Source of the DNA: Clostridiales bacterium
Lineage (GTDB): Bacteria > Bacillota_A > Clostridia > Saccharofermentanales > Saccharofermentanaceae
Direction: 5' to 3'
Length of the DNA: 64,000 bases
NCBI GenBank assembly: GCA_017537905.1
Contig: JAFYJX010000028.1
Span: forward strand, 9,981-73,980
Positions within the stretch are counted from its first letter, which is position 1, and each line of letters starts with the position of its first letter. The translations under genes and the position numbers were made by a program. Shown one piece after another: positions 42,332-51,076 of the stretch. The notes under the pieces were generated by a model, which was not told the origin of the DNA, searched no databases, and worked only from the letters and a program-made list of their open reading frames with translations.

Positions 42332-43399
42332 ATGAACAGAAAAATATTAGTTGCTTTATTGACTCTTACGATGCTTGTTTCGGGATGCAGTGTGTCTGCT
42401 CCTGCAAACATTGCAGCATCTGAAAATACTTCATCAGAGACGACATCAGAGACAACATCAGAAACGACAGAATCTGAAACTACGACTGAAACGACAAAGG
42501 CGGCAGAGCCTTTTGTCTTCAAGCGCCATGTCCATACAAATCTGTTATCACAGTATGTGACAGAAGATATGTGGCAGGACCTTTATAACTATATGGATGC
42601 GATTTATGCCGGAGAGGATACTTTCAAGTGCAGTGACAAGAAGTCTTACGAATGGTGCACTCACGATGCTGTAATAGGAACCTTCCTGCCGCCGGTATGC
42701 ACATTTGTGGAAGGAAACGGCTTTAAGGACGGCGTTGCCAAGTTCAAGTACAAGATGGATAAGGACAAGCTCCATGAGAGGATCGCAGCTTTCGAGAAAG
42801 AGATCGAGAAAATGCTTAATGAGGCGATCCGTTCTGACTATTCCGATTTCGAAAAAGTAATGGGCTTATACTATTACATGTGTAGACACTTCGTATATGA
42901 TTTCAGTCCGCTCGACGGCCAGGGGATCGATGACTTCAGCGATTATGCATGCCTCATGAAGAAGAACGGAATTTGCTGTGAGGTCGCGGGAGCCTATTCC
43001 TATCTGCTTATGCAGTGCGGTGTCGAAGCCACTTCCATGGGCGGCGACGGAAAAGGCGGTTTCCATTCATGGACATATGTCGTAATAGGCGGAAAGGGAT
43101 ACCATGTTGATGCCACCTGGGGCCTTCACGGAGAATACCCTGAAGGTGATCTTTTCCTTCAGTATTTCATGATGACTGAAGCCGAGCGCGCATCTGATTT
43201 CGAGAAGGAAATGAGGCCGGATTATCTATGGATTTGGGTAGACAAATGCGATATGACGAAGTTCCCGGCGACCGATGACATGTTCGCTAAATTGCATGAC
43301 GGCGGTTCATATTTCAAAGGAATGAATACTACGGAAAACACCATCACATATGTAAACTCCAGTGGCGAAACGGTAAAGTTCAGTTACGGTGATATGTAA
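42332..43399 (+). CDS. Transglutaminase-like lipoprotein
   Basis: 355 residues. The signal peptide ends LVSGC, a lipobox. Residues about 27-58 are a Ser/Thr/Glu linker made of short repeats (SETTSETTSETTESE). The catalytic triad of the transglutaminase fold is visible: Cys in NGICCEVAGAYSYLL, His in GGFHSW, Asp in YHVDATWG. Bacterial members are usually peptidases or of unknown function on the cell surface. AAAGGAC precedes the start. Confidence 0.87.
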   Translation: MNRKILVALLTLTMLVSGCSVSAPANIAASENTSSETTSETTSETTESETTTETTKAAEPFVFKRHVHTNLLSQYVTEDMWQDLYNYMDAIYAGEDTFKCSDKKSYEWCTHDAVIGTFLPPVCTFVEGNGFKDGVAKFKYKMDKDKLHERIAAFEKEIEKMLNEAIRSDYSDFEKVMGLYYYMCRHFVYDFSPLDGQGIDDFSDYACLMKKNGICCEVAGAYSYLLMQCGVEATSMGGDGKGGFHSWTYVVIGGKGYHVDATWGLHGEYPEGDLFLQYFMMTEAERASDFEKEMRPDYLWIWVDKCDMTKFPATDDMFAKLHDGGSYFKGMNTTENTITYVNSSGETVKFSYGDM

Positions 43400-43449
43400 C
43401 TTGACGGGCTGTATGCTAATATAGCTTTGAGAATAGGGAGGATACATTT

Positions 43450-43899
43450 ATGAAAATACTCAAAGCTGAAAGCTCAGACCTTCAGGAAATATTGGACCTT
43501 CAGTATCTCGCTTACCAGAGCGAGGCAGCCTTGTTTGGCAACAAGGACATTCCGCCTTTGAAAGAGACTATAGAAGAACTGACATCAGAGTTTAACAACG
43601 GAATCATCTTAAAGATGGTGGATAACGATACTATCGTCGGTTCTGTCAGGGCATATGAAAAGAAGGGTACTGCTTATATCGGCAAGCTCATGGTGCATCC
43701 TGATTACAGGCGCCAGGGCAACGGCAGCATACTTCTCAGGGCAATCGAGAAGTTTTATCCCGAGTGCCGTTATGAACTTTTTACAAGCACCAGAAGTGTA
43801 GACAATATCAGGCTTTATGAGAATAACGGATACAAGATCTTCAAGGAACAGAAAGTCGATGAAGATCTGGTTTTCGTATACATGGAGAAAAATATCTGA
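43450..43899 (+). CDS. GNAT N-acetyltransferase
   Basis: 149 residues; VHPDYRRQGNGSILLRAIE (about 79-97) is the CoA-binding turn with an Asn in place of the usual Gly/Ile, and LYENNGYKIFKEQ lies near the end. GGGAGGA precedes the ATG. It converges on the ferritin-like gene with a 9-bp gap. Substrate unknown. Confidence 0.88.
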   Translation: MKILKAESSDLQEILDLQYLAYQSEAALFGNKDIPPLKETIEELTSEFNNGIILKMVDNDTIVGSVRAYEKKGTAYIGKLMVHPDYRRQGNGSILLRAIEKFYPECRYELFTSTRSVDNIRLYENNGYKIFKEQKVDEDLVFVYMEKNI

Positions 43900-43908
43900 G
43901 AGATCCTG

Positions 43909-44655
43909 TCAGGAAGCCAGGATCATGTATCTGGTCATCTTGAACGACTGCTTAAGATAGGCGATGTTATCGCCGTGGAATTTCTTGTAATTGTAGCCGC
44001 CTGCTTTCAGGAGTTTTCCGTACATCATGTAAACTGCTATCGTGGTGCATTCCAAGACAAAGCGTCTGAAGAATCTGATGGATCGCTTATTGCCGAAATG
44101 CGAGAGCGTATAGGTCTGGAAAACTATGTGCGGAAGCTCGTCGTGAAGCATCTGGTTGCAGATCGCTCTAAGAGCTTTTGAGCCGATCTGGTCGGCTACG
44201 TTGCCCAGTGCGGAATAGTAGGAGAGAGCGATAGTCTCGGCCGTGACGAGGACAGATATCTCAGTAAACACCTTACCGTTGTGGCGCAGATCCCTGAATA
44301 TCTTATCGAGCTTATTTTTCTTCGCCTTGGGTTCGTTGTGGTGCTTCAGATACCATGCAAGATAAGCCGAGTGGAAGTTCTCTTCCTTGATAAACAGATT
44401 CATTGTCTCGGCGTAGTAAGGCTCGTTGTGTTCCTTTCCGAACTTTTTGGCGAGCTCGGCAAGATATACACCATCGCTGTGTTCGCCCATCTGGAAAGCC
44501 TTGATCGATTTGAAGATCAGCTTTTTCTCTTCATCGGTCAGTTCAGGCTCATCAGAAAAATCTACCTCGAGCCTTGCTTTGTCATTCTCCTTAAAATGAT
44601 TAAGCCAGTCTGCGTAGTTGTAATCGACCCATTCCTGATTTGTCAGATTATGCAT
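43909..44655 (-). CDS. Ferritin-like diiron protein of unknown function
   Basis: 248 residues, mainly helical. Metal-ligand candidates appear in the order of a diiron carboxylate four-helix bundle: FQMGEHSDG, then IKEENFHSAYL (E-x-x-H), LVTAETIALSYY and MLHDELPHIVF (E-x-x-H). Such proteins use O2 or peroxide at the iron pair, in oxidation or in protection. It is not a cage ferritin by length or sequence. AAGGAGG precedes the start. In an anaerobe a peroxide-removing role is plausible but unproven. Confidence 0.65.
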   Translation of the reverse strand: MHNLTNQEWVDYNYADWLNHFKENDKARLEVDFSDEPELTDEEKKLIFKSIKAFQMGEHSDGVYLAELAKKFGKEHNEPYYAETMNLFIKEENFHSAYLAWYLKHHNEPKAKKNKLDKIFRDLRHNGKVFTEISVLVTAETIALSYYSALGNVADQIGSKALRAICNQMLHDELPHIVFQTYTLSHFGNKRSIRFFRRFVLECTTIAVYMMYGKLLKAGGYNYKKFHGDNIAYLKQSFKMTRYMILAS

Positions 44656-44677
44656 GGTGACCTCCTTGGCTTATCCG

Positions 44678-45284
44678 TCAGGTCTGCCTTTCACTTAAAA
44701 TATACCTGATTCCTTCTTCAAAGTCTTCCGCTTTGTTAGTCAGAAGTATGGCTTTTAATCTGTCCATGACCGTACTGTACCTTAATTCTTCAGGAACGAT
44801 CTCATCGTATTTCTTAAGTCTTTCACAATTCTTATCGTATTGCTCCAGCAAGTCTCTGAGATTTTTTTTTGAGAGATTCTCTGAGTTTTTCATTTGCCAT
44901 TATTGCATTGCCGGCGGATCTGTTGTTCTCATCTCTCTTTTTCCTGGCGATAAATCCTCCGATCAGGTGTATCAGCGCGAAAACTCCGGCGAGGAAGAGC
45001 ATTCCTTTGATATGAGAATTGGCATATTCAGTGTTGCCGGACTTATAGAGAAATTCGCTGATGCCGCAAAATATAAAAGTCGGGATGGAGAGGGCGAAAG
45101 TGACAATGAATGAAGCTGCAAGAAATTTTGTGAAGAATTCGAAAGCAGTATAGTGCTTGATGTTTTCATTTATTGGACGCGCGATCCTCTTGTCGAGATC
45201 TTCGATCTTAGCCTGGAGCTTTTCCTGCTCATGGTATCCTTTGCTGATCTCATAAGCCAGCGCGATGCTTTCTTCTCTGTTCAT
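44678..45284 (-). pseudogene. Membrane protein split by a frameshift in an A9 run
   Basis: One frame runs from ATG 45284 (GGGGGAA upstream) through two helices (about 53-77 and 92-112) and stops at 44832. A second frame, open to 44678, continues the same coiled-coil pattern. The two meet at nine A residues (minus strand of 44862-44870): removing one A joins NEKLRESLKK to NLRDLLEQYDKNCERL without a break. The last 40 residues resemble the C-terminus of many clostridial small membrane proteins. It may be a true mutation, a phase-variable run, slippage in expression or a sequencing error. Function unknown. Confidence 0.7.
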
Positions 45285-45334
45285 GTCACTTCCCCCTTTC
45301 TGCTTTTTTCGGTTGTTCCCGTCTTGACGTTCGC

Positions 45335-46141
45335 TTAAATGAAGCTCTCGATGTAATAGCCTCCGGCATTGTCGGAATTGATGTCGATATTGAAAAGATA
45401 TGAGCCGAGCATCATGTCGTGTGTGTAACTGCCTTCAACAGGATGATCGTTGCCGTCGCGGTCAGTTACCGTGAACGTGACATCCATGGCGAAGGGCTTG
45501 TCGAGGGGCGTATCTCCGAGCTGGTCCTTTGTGATCGTCATGTAGACAAAATCATTTTTCCTTATGAGTCTGCCGCTTTCAGATGCTGCTTCAGAACAGA
45601 AAGTTGTCTCGCCGTTTATCGTCACATAACAGTTAACGCGCTGGATGTTTCTGCACTTAACTTTCAATGCGATCGAAGCAGGTGTGTCGTTTTCTATAGC
45701 GTGGTGAAGACCAGAAGAACCCCAGCAGTCAAAACCGTTCGATTCGACATAAGACGGCGTTTGGATATCCATGTCCTTCGTGTCATTAGCACGGTAGTAA
45801 CGCCAGCTTCCTCTGATGCTGTTGATGCTAACCTCCATAAGATAATTGCACTCGGGATCTTCAACGAGCGTGTAGAGACGGTAATCTTCGCGGTGATCCA
45901 GATATCCGATACATTCCTTTACATGGTCATCCGGAACAGCCGTGGTCGAAGTGCCAAAGTGCGTATAGACTCTTCCGTTATATTCAATGGCCATCGCGTT
46001 AGAATCCGCGGCATAGACCGACGTGTACATAACAGGATTTTCCGGGAGCCTGTATTTGCCTTTGTCCCTGTCGGGCTTGCCGCATCCGGATAAGAGGAGC
46101 GCTATGCCCAATATTGCTGCTGTTACCTTAATCTTTCTCAT
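45335..46141 (-). CDS. Lipoprotein of unknown function
   Basis: 268 residues. The signal peptide ends LLLSGC, a clear lipobox. The mature protein is rich in beta strands, with several Cys (FDCWGSSG, VKCRNIQRVNCYVTI) that could form disulfides. I recognise no family. AAGGAGATAAT lies 5 bp before the ATG. It is divergent from the aldo-keto reductase gene; the 239 bp between hold an AACCC/GGGTT inverted repeat at 46155-46170 and a TATAAT at 46352-46357. Confidence 0.7.
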   Translation of the reverse strand: MRKIKVTAAILGIALLLSGCGKPDRDKGKYRLPENPVMYTSVYAADSNAMAIEYNGRVYTHFGTSTTAVPDDHVKECIGYLDHREDYRLYTLVEDPECNYLMEVSINSIRGSWRYYRANDTKDMDIQTPSYVESNGFDCWGSSGLHHAIENDTPASIALKVKCRNIQRVNCYVTINGETTFCSEAASESGRLIRKNDFVYMTITKDQLGDTPLDKPFAMDVTFTVTDRDGNDHPVEGSYTHDMMLGSYLFNIDINSDNAGGYYIESFI

Positions 46142-46380
46142 TTCTATTATCTCCTTGTAACCCTGTTTGGGTTGAGGTTATGATACACCCCTGGAATGAG
46201 AAATTCAACAAAAATTTATCGAATTACAATAAATATTTCTCGAATGCCTTATGTTTGCCGAAAAATGATCCTCGAGAACTAAATGGATTTTTAGGCGCGT
46301 TCTCAGACAAAAATGCCCTATATATCACAATCCGCGCGCAGGCGTTAAGTATATAATTCAGGAAAAGGGAGACGATTACC

Positions 46381-47553
46381 ATGAAACAGCGAAACGGCAT
46401 CTCGATCTTAGGCTACGGCTGCATGAGATTTACCAGAAACGGCAATACACTCGATTTTGACAAAGCCGAGCGCGAATTCATGCGCGCTTACGAACTCGGA
46501 GTCAATTATTTCGACACGGCATATATATATCCCGGCAACGAGGATCTGGTCGGCCGCATCATCGAAAAGAACGGCATCAGGGACAAGATCAATCTCGCGA
46601 CCAAGCTCCCGCAGTATCTCATTAAGAACCGCGCCGCGCTGGACAAGTATTTCGACGAGGAATTAAAGCGCCTCCGCACTGACTATGTCGACTATTACCT
46701 GATGCATCACATGACGGATCTCGCCCAGTGGGAAAAGCTTAAAGAATTGGGCATCATCGAGTGGATCGAAGAGAAAAAGAAGAGCGGCCAGATAAGGCAC
46801 ATCGGTTTTTCTTTCCACGGCGACACAAAGACTTATCTCAGCATTCTGAATGCTTACGATTGGGAGCTGAGCCTGGTTCAGTACAACTATCTTGATGAGC
46901 ACACACAGGCCGGCCGCGCAGGCATTGAAGCCGCTGCCAAGAAAGGCGTCAAGGTATGCATCATGGAGCCTTTGCGCGGTGGAAAGCTGGTAGACCTACT
47001 GCCGGAAAAGGCCAAGCGCGAGATTGCTAATGAGCCTCACGGCAGATCCCCCGCAGAGTGGGCATTCCGCTGGCTTTGGAACCAGCCGGAGATCACGTGC
47101 GTACTGTCCGGCATGAACTCTATCGAAATGATCGAAGAGAACTGCCGCATCGCCTCAGAGGTCGAAGCCGGCGAGTTCGGCCCTGAAGAAAAAGAATTTA
47201 TTGCCAAGATCAGAAATTACATCATCGAGAGCACCAAAGTAAACTGCACAGGCTGCAGATACTGCATGCCGTGCCCCAAAGGCGTAGACATCCCGGCGAT
47301 ATTCTCCTGCTACAACCACATGTATTCGGAGACTAAGAACTCCGGCCGTCTGGAATACTTCCAGACCGTGGCACTTCGAATGACTCCCGCCGACGCCTCC
47401 TTGTGCGTTAAGTGTGGCAAGTGCGAGCAGCACTGCCCCCAGAGCATCCCGATCAGGGAAAAGCTCGTTGAAGCCGACAAGCACTTAAGACCCTGGTGGC
47501 AGAAGGTGTATCTTAAGCTCGCCAAGCGAGTGATGGTGGGGAAGAAGAAGTAA
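46381..47553 (+). CDS. Aldo-keto reductase with C-terminal 4Fe-4S domain
   Basis: 390 residues. Residues 1-280 are an AKR barrel: LGYGCMRF, FDTAYIYPGNE, the catalytic Lys in ATKLP, and YYLMHHM. The last 100 residues carry CTGCRYCMPCPKGVDIP and CVKCGKCEQHCPQSIPI, cysteine sets for iron-sulfur clusters. This type is frequent in anaerobes and probably links a ferredoxin-like electron path to carbonyl reduction; the substrate is unknown. TATAAT and GGGAG precede the start. Confidence 0.92.
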   Translation: MKQRNGISILGYGCMRFTRNGNTLDFDKAEREFMRAYELGVNYFDTAYIYPGNEDLVGRIIEKNGIRDKINLATKLPQYLIKNRAALDKYFDEELKRLRTDYVDYYLMHHMTDLAQWEKLKELGIIEWIEEKKKSGQIRHIGFSFHGDTKTYLSILNAYDWELSLVQYNYLDEHTQAGRAGIEAAAKKGVKVCIMEPLRGGKLVDLLPEKAKREIANEPHGRSPAEWAFRWLWNQPEITCVLSGMNSIEMIEENCRIASEVEAGEFGPEEKEFIAKIRNYIIESTKVNCTGCRYCMPCPKGVDIPAIFSCYNHMYSETKNSGRLEYFQTVALRMTPADASLCVKCGKCEQHCPQSIPIREKLVEADKHLRPWWQKVYLKLAKRVMVGKKK

Positions 47554-47578
47554 ATCCTCAGGTTTGATTTCATAATCC

Positions 47579-47758
47579 AGGCAGAACCCCAGGCGCCGCC
47601 TGAAGTTTTGCCTGAAGTTTGGGCATTTTTCGGGCGTTTTTCAGGCGGAACCCCAGGCGCCGCCTGAAGTTTTGCCTGAAGTTTGGGTGTTTTTCGGGCG
47701 ATTTTCAGGCGGAATCCCAGGCGCCGCCTGAAGTTTTGCCTGGAGTTTTGAATCAGGG
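47579..47758. repeat. Tandem array 1: three 64-bp units around AGGCGCCGCCT
   Basis: Units start at 47579, 47643 and 47707 (exact period 64; the last is incomplete). The shared core is AGGCGCCGCCTGAAGTTTTG. Read on the minus strand each unit has the word TTCAGGC, an AAAAC spacer, TTCAGGC again, then GCCTG and CGCCTGAA, so each arm holds the word twice. The units are nearly identical, which implies recent amplification or homogenisation. No gene is present from 47554 to 48164. Confidence 0.85.
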
Positions 47759-47765
47759 AGCATTT

Positions 47766-47945
47766 GAACGGCAAAACGAACGGCGCCGCCGTCCAAAACG
47801 CCGTCAAAACCACCCAAAAAGTGCCAAATAAACGGCAAAACGAACGGCGCCGCCGTCCAAAACGCCGTCGAAACTGCCCAAAAAGTGCCAAATGAACGGC
47901 AAAACGAACGGCGCCGCCGTCCAAAACGCCGTCGAAACTGCCCGT
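47766..47945. repeat. Tandem array 2: three 64-bp units around ACGGCGCCGCCGT
   Basis: Units start at 47766, 47830 and 47894, again exactly 64 bp apart. The plus strand reads GAACGGC, AAAAC, GAACGGC, GCC, GCCGTCC, AAAAC, GCCGTC, then AAACTGCCCAAAAAGTGCCAAA. The reverse complement of array 1 has the same layout and a very similar CCCAAA tail; the differences concentrate in the 7-base words. It directly follows array 1. Confidence 0.85.
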
Positions 47946-48028
47946 AGCCCTCTCCCGCACACGAAACAACCCATAATTCTTATGAAACCTGACATCTTTC
48001 CGGGCATTGGGCTAACCCTGATTGCTTT

Positions 48029-48164
48029 TATACGGGCGAGATGATACCTTATCGTTAACAGTTCTGAATGCGGAAGGTTCGTCCTGACGCGGAAGGCTTT
48101 AAGTAAATCTACATACTTATTTGCTTCAGAACCTTGTTTGCCCGAGTGGGTGAAAGGAGGTCAA
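48029..48164 (+). ncRNA. Structured 5' leader of the hyd operon (candidate riboswitch)
   Basis: Three nested perfect pairings: CGGGC (48033-48037) with GCCCG (48140-48144), GTTCTGAA (48061-48068) with TTCAGAAC (48125-48132), and TAAGTA (48100-48105) with TACTTA (48114-48119). The repeated GCGGAAGG lies in the multiloop. The closing stem ends 10 bp before the AAAGGAGG ribosome site, and CCCGAGTGGG (48141-48150) can form an alternative small hairpin. A promoter TTGGGC...TATACG at 48007-48034 is possible. I cannot assign it to a known riboswitch class. Confidence 0.5.
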
Positions 48165-48422
48165 ATGGAGACGAGAGTTGCTATTATCGGCATTATTGTC
48201 GAGAATCCCGATTCAGTTGCACAGATTAATGACATACTCCACGAAGTCAGGGATTATGTCGTCGGAAGGATGGGTATTCCTTACAAAGAGAGGAATATTT
48301 CCATTATCAGTGTCGTCGTGGACGCACCCGAGAATCTGATAAGTTCGGTATCCGGCAAGCTCGGCATGCTCGACGGCGTATCGGCGAAGATAACGTATTC
48401 GAGACTTGCCAAGAATGACTGA
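48165..48422 (+). CDS. TM1266-family iron-only hydrogenase system regulator
   Basis: 85 residues from ATG 48165 with AAAGGAGG 6 bp upstream. It begins ETRVAIIGIIVENPDSVAQI and has an ACT-like alternation of strands and helices, with ISVVVDAPENLISSVSGKLG. It matches the small protein regularly found with hydE/hydG/hydF (TIGR03959) and proposed to regulate the system. The NikR-like ACT fold suggests ligand binding without a DNA-binding part. The hydE start lies inside its last codons. Confidence 0.88.
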   Translation: METRVAIIGIIVENPDSVAQINDILHEVRDYVVGRMGIPYKERNISIISVVVDAPENLISSVSGKLGMLDGVSAKITYSRLAKND

Positions 48423-49479
48423 CATCCAAAACATAATCCAAAAACTTTGTGACACAGGCACTTTAACGCGCGAAGAGATCATCACGCTTCTCGAAAACCG
48501 TGACTCTGAGATACAGGCTGAACTTGCGAAAAAGGCATCCGAAGCTTCCAAAAAGCACTACGGAAACAAGGTCTTCGTAAGAGGTCTTATCGAGTTCACC
48601 AACTACTGCAGGAACGACTGTTATTACTGCGGTATCAGGTGCGGTAATAAGAATGCCGAGCGTTACAGATTATCCAAAGACGAGATAGTCGAATGCGCAT
48701 CCTACGGTTACGGCCTGGGATTCAGGACGATAGTTCTGCAGGGCGGAGAGGACATGTTCTACACTGACGATATGATGGTGGACATCATAAAGTCGATAAA
48801 GGAAGTTCATCCTGACGTAGCAGTGACGCTTTCGATAGGCGAGAAGAGTTATGAATCTTATAAAGCTTTTTTCGATGCGGGCGCTGACAGATATCTGTTA
48901 AGGCACGAGACGGCTGATGTAAATCACTACGCTAAGCTCCATCCAAAGAACCTTTCTGCGGAGAACAGACAGCAGTGTCTTTATAACCTGAAGAAGATCG
49001 GTTTTCAGACCGGTGCGGGATTCATGGTGGGTTCGCCTTATCAGACGACAGAGAACATTGCAGATGACCTGCTGTTCCTTAAAAAGCTCGATCCCGAGAT
49101 GATAGGCATTGGTCCGTTCATACCGCACAAGGACACGGTTTTCGCTGACGCGAAGGCAGGAGATCTGAACCTCACTTTGTTCCTGTTAAGCGTCATAAGG
49201 CTGATGCTTCCGACGGTGCTGCTTCCTGCGACTACTGCGTTAGGAACTGTTAATCCGAGAGGAAGAGAGCTTGGGATCCTGGCGGGCGCGAATGTAGTTA
49301 TGCCGAACTTATCGCCCGTAGGTGTCAGAAAGAAATATGCTCTGTACGACAACAAGATATGCACCGGCGAAGAAGCCGCGGAATGCATGAATTGCCTGAA
49401 GAACAGGATAAGCAGTATAGGTTACGAGATCGTCACTGACAGAGGTGACAACATAAAGTATAAAAACGAAAGAAGGTAA
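48415..49479 (+). CDS. hydE: [FeFe]-hydrogenase H-cluster maturase HydE, radical SAM
   Basis: About 354 residues. FTNYCRNDCYYCGIRCGN holds the C-x3-C-x2-C motif for the radical-SAM cluster near residues 64-71. The BATS-type C-terminal domain follows, with LLPATTALGTVNP and GANVVMPNLSPVGVRKKY. HydE builds the dithiomethylamine-bearing diiron precursor of the H-cluster from the HydG product. The ATG overlaps the previous gene by 8 bp without its own ribosome site, so it is coupled. The structural hydrogenase is not in this window. Confidence 0.93.
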   Translation: MTDIQNIIQKLCDTGTLTREEIITLLENRDSEIQAELAKKASEASKKHYGNKVFVRGLIEFTNYCRNDCYYCGIRCGNKNAERYRLSKDEIVECASYGYGLGFRTIVLQGGEDMFYTDDMMVDIIKSIKEVHPDVAVTLSIGEKSYESYKAFFDAGADRYLLRHETADVNHYAKLHPKNLSAENRQQCLYNLKKIGFQTGAGFMVGSPYQTTENIADDLLFLKKLDPEMIGIGPFIPHKDTVFADAKAGDLNLTLFLLSVIRLMLPTVLLPATTALGTVNPRGRELGILAGANVVMPNLSPVGVRKKYALYDNKICTGEEAAECMNCLKNRISSIGYEIVTDRGDNIKYKNERR

Positions 49480-49484
49480 ATTAA

Positions 49485-50900
49485 ATGTACGATCCTAAAT
49501 CAATGAAAGCAGAAGAATTTATCGACGACAGCGAGATCTTGGAATCTCTGAAGTATGCTGACGAGAACAAGAGCAATGTAGAAGTAATCGATCAGATCCT
49601 CGAAAAAGCACGCGAGAGAAAGGGCCTTTCACATAGAGACGCTTCAGTCCTTCTCGCATGCGATATCCCTGAAAAGAATGAAGAGATCTATGCGTTAGCA
49701 GAGCAGATCAAGAAGGATTTCTACGGAAACAGAATCGTTCTTTTCGCGCCCCTGTACTTATCAAACTACTGCATCAACGGATGCATCTACTGCCCTTATC
49801 ACGGAAAGAATAAGACCATTCCGAGAGTAAAGCTTACGCAGGAGCAGATCAGGGATGAGGTAATCGCTCTGCAGGACATGGGCCACAAGAGACTTGCGAT
49901 CGAAGCAGGTGAAGATCCTGTTAATAACCCTATCGAATATATCCTGGAGAGCATCAAGACGATCTACTCCATCAAGCACAAGAACGGCGCGATCAGACGT
50001 GTAAACGTTAACATCGCTGCTACTACAGTTGAGAACTACAGAAAGCTCCACGAGGCAGGAATCGGCACATATATCCTCTTCCAGGAGACATACCACAAAG
50101 AGTCATATGAGATCCTGCACCCCACAGGACCTAAGCACGATTACGCTTACCACACAGAGGCTATGGACAGAGCGATGGAAGGCGGTATCGACGACGTTGG
50201 TCTTGGCGTTCTTTTCGGACTTGATAAGTACCGCTATGAGTTCGCGGGAATCTTAATGCACGCTGAGCACCTTGAGGCTGTTCACGGCGTTGGTCCTCAC
50301 ACAATCTCTGTTCCGAGACTCTGCCCTGCAGATGATATCGACGTTAATGATTTCAGTAATGCTATCGATGACGATACTTTCGCAAAGATCGTTGCATGCA
50401 TCAGAATTGCCGTTCCTTACACAGGCATGATCGTTTCCACACGTGAATCACAGAAGTCCAGAGAGCGCGTTCTGCACCTCGGTATCTCACAGATCTCCGG
50501 CGGTTCCAGAACATCTGTCGGCGGTTACACACACGAAGAGAGAGTCGACGAGACAGCACAGTTCGACGTATCCGACACGCGTACGCTCGACCAGGTAATG
50601 AAGTGGCTCATCGACATGGATTATGTTCCTTCTTTCTGCACGGCATGCTATCGTGAAGGCAGAACGGGCGACAGGTTCATGGCCCTCTGCAAAGCTAAGC
50701 AAATCCAGAACTGCTGCCTGCCTAACGCACTCATGACATTGAAGGAATATCTTATGGACTATGCTTCTCCCGAGACACGCGAAGTCGGCGAAAAGCTTAT
50801 CGAGAAGAATATTCCTGACGTAACAAACGAGAAGGCAAGAGCGGTGCTCAGAGACAGGCTCATTGCTATTGAGAATGGCGAGCGCGACTTCAGATTCTGA
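49485..50900 (+). CDS. hydG: [FeFe]-hydrogenase maturase HydG, tyrosine lyase
   Basis: 471 residues. LSNYCINGCIYCPYHGKNK has the C-x3-C-x2-C radical-SAM motif near residues 90-97; the C-terminal CTACYREGRTGDRF...CKAKQIQNCCLPNALMT region binds the second, five-iron cluster. HydG splits tyrosine to p-cresol and dehydroglycine and makes the CO and CN ligands of the H-cluster. It begins 5 bp after hydE. Length and motifs are standard. Confidence 0.97.
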   Translation: MYDPKSMKAEEFIDDSEILESLKYADENKSNVEVIDQILEKARERKGLSHRDASVLLACDIPEKNEEIYALAEQIKKDFYGNRIVLFAPLYLSNYCINGCIYCPYHGKNKTIPRVKLTQEQIRDEVIALQDMGHKRLAIEAGEDPVNNPIEYILESIKTIYSIKHKNGAIRRVNVNIAATTVENYRKLHEAGIGTYILFQETYHKESYEILHPTGPKHDYAYHTEAMDRAMEGGIDDVGLGVLFGLDKYRYEFAGILMHAEHLEAVHGVGPHTISVPRLCPADDIDVNDFSNAIDDDTFAKIVACIRIAVPYTGMIVSTRESQKSRERVLHLGISQISGGSRTSVGGYTHEERVDETAQFDVSDTRTLDQVMKWLIDMDYVPSFCTACYREGRTGDRFMALCKAKQIQNCCLPNALMTLKEYLMDYASPETREVGEKLIEKNIPDVTNEKARAVLRDRLIAIENGERDFRF

Positions 50901-50930
50901 TATTTTGACAGAAACTGAATTGGTCTAGTG

Positions 50931-51043
50931 TAAATTTGAGGCTAAACTTGAGGGTGTAGCCTCACAAACTGCCTCAAATTTATACGAGATGAAGGGATTT
51001 GAGGCTAAATTTGAGGCTATGACCTCACAAACAGCCTCAAATT
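50931..51043. repeat. Tandem nested-hairpin array between hydG and hydF, two 63-bp units
   Basis: Unit 1 (50931-50982) is bounded by the perfect 12-bp inverted repeat TAAATTTGAGGC/GCCTCAAATTTA; unit 2 starts 63 bp later. Each reads TTTGAGGC, TAAAC or TAAAT, TTGAGG, loop, CCTCAC, AAAC, GCCTCAAA: the word on each arm twice. The layout is the same as in the arrays at 47.6-47.9 kb with a different word. It interrupts the hyd operon, so it could be an mRNA processing or stability element or a partial terminator. Confidence 0.8.
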
Positions 51044-51076
51044 TTCATAGATGAGATGGATTTTAAGAGGTACACC

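Noticed and set aside
43902..43924. Hairpin GATCCTG/CAGGATC at the ends of two converging genes as a terminator
   Set aside because: No T run follows on either strand and the sequence is coding at both ends.
47579..47945. CRISPR array
   Set aside because: The whole 64-bp unit repeats with no unique spacers, there are only three units each, and no cas genes are present.
47310..48007. Minus-strand frames of 65-219 codons across the 64-bp arrays
   Set aside because: The frames exist because the 64-bp repeat is GC-rich and shifts frame each unit (64 is not a multiple of three); the 5' part is antisense to the aldo-keto reductase gene.
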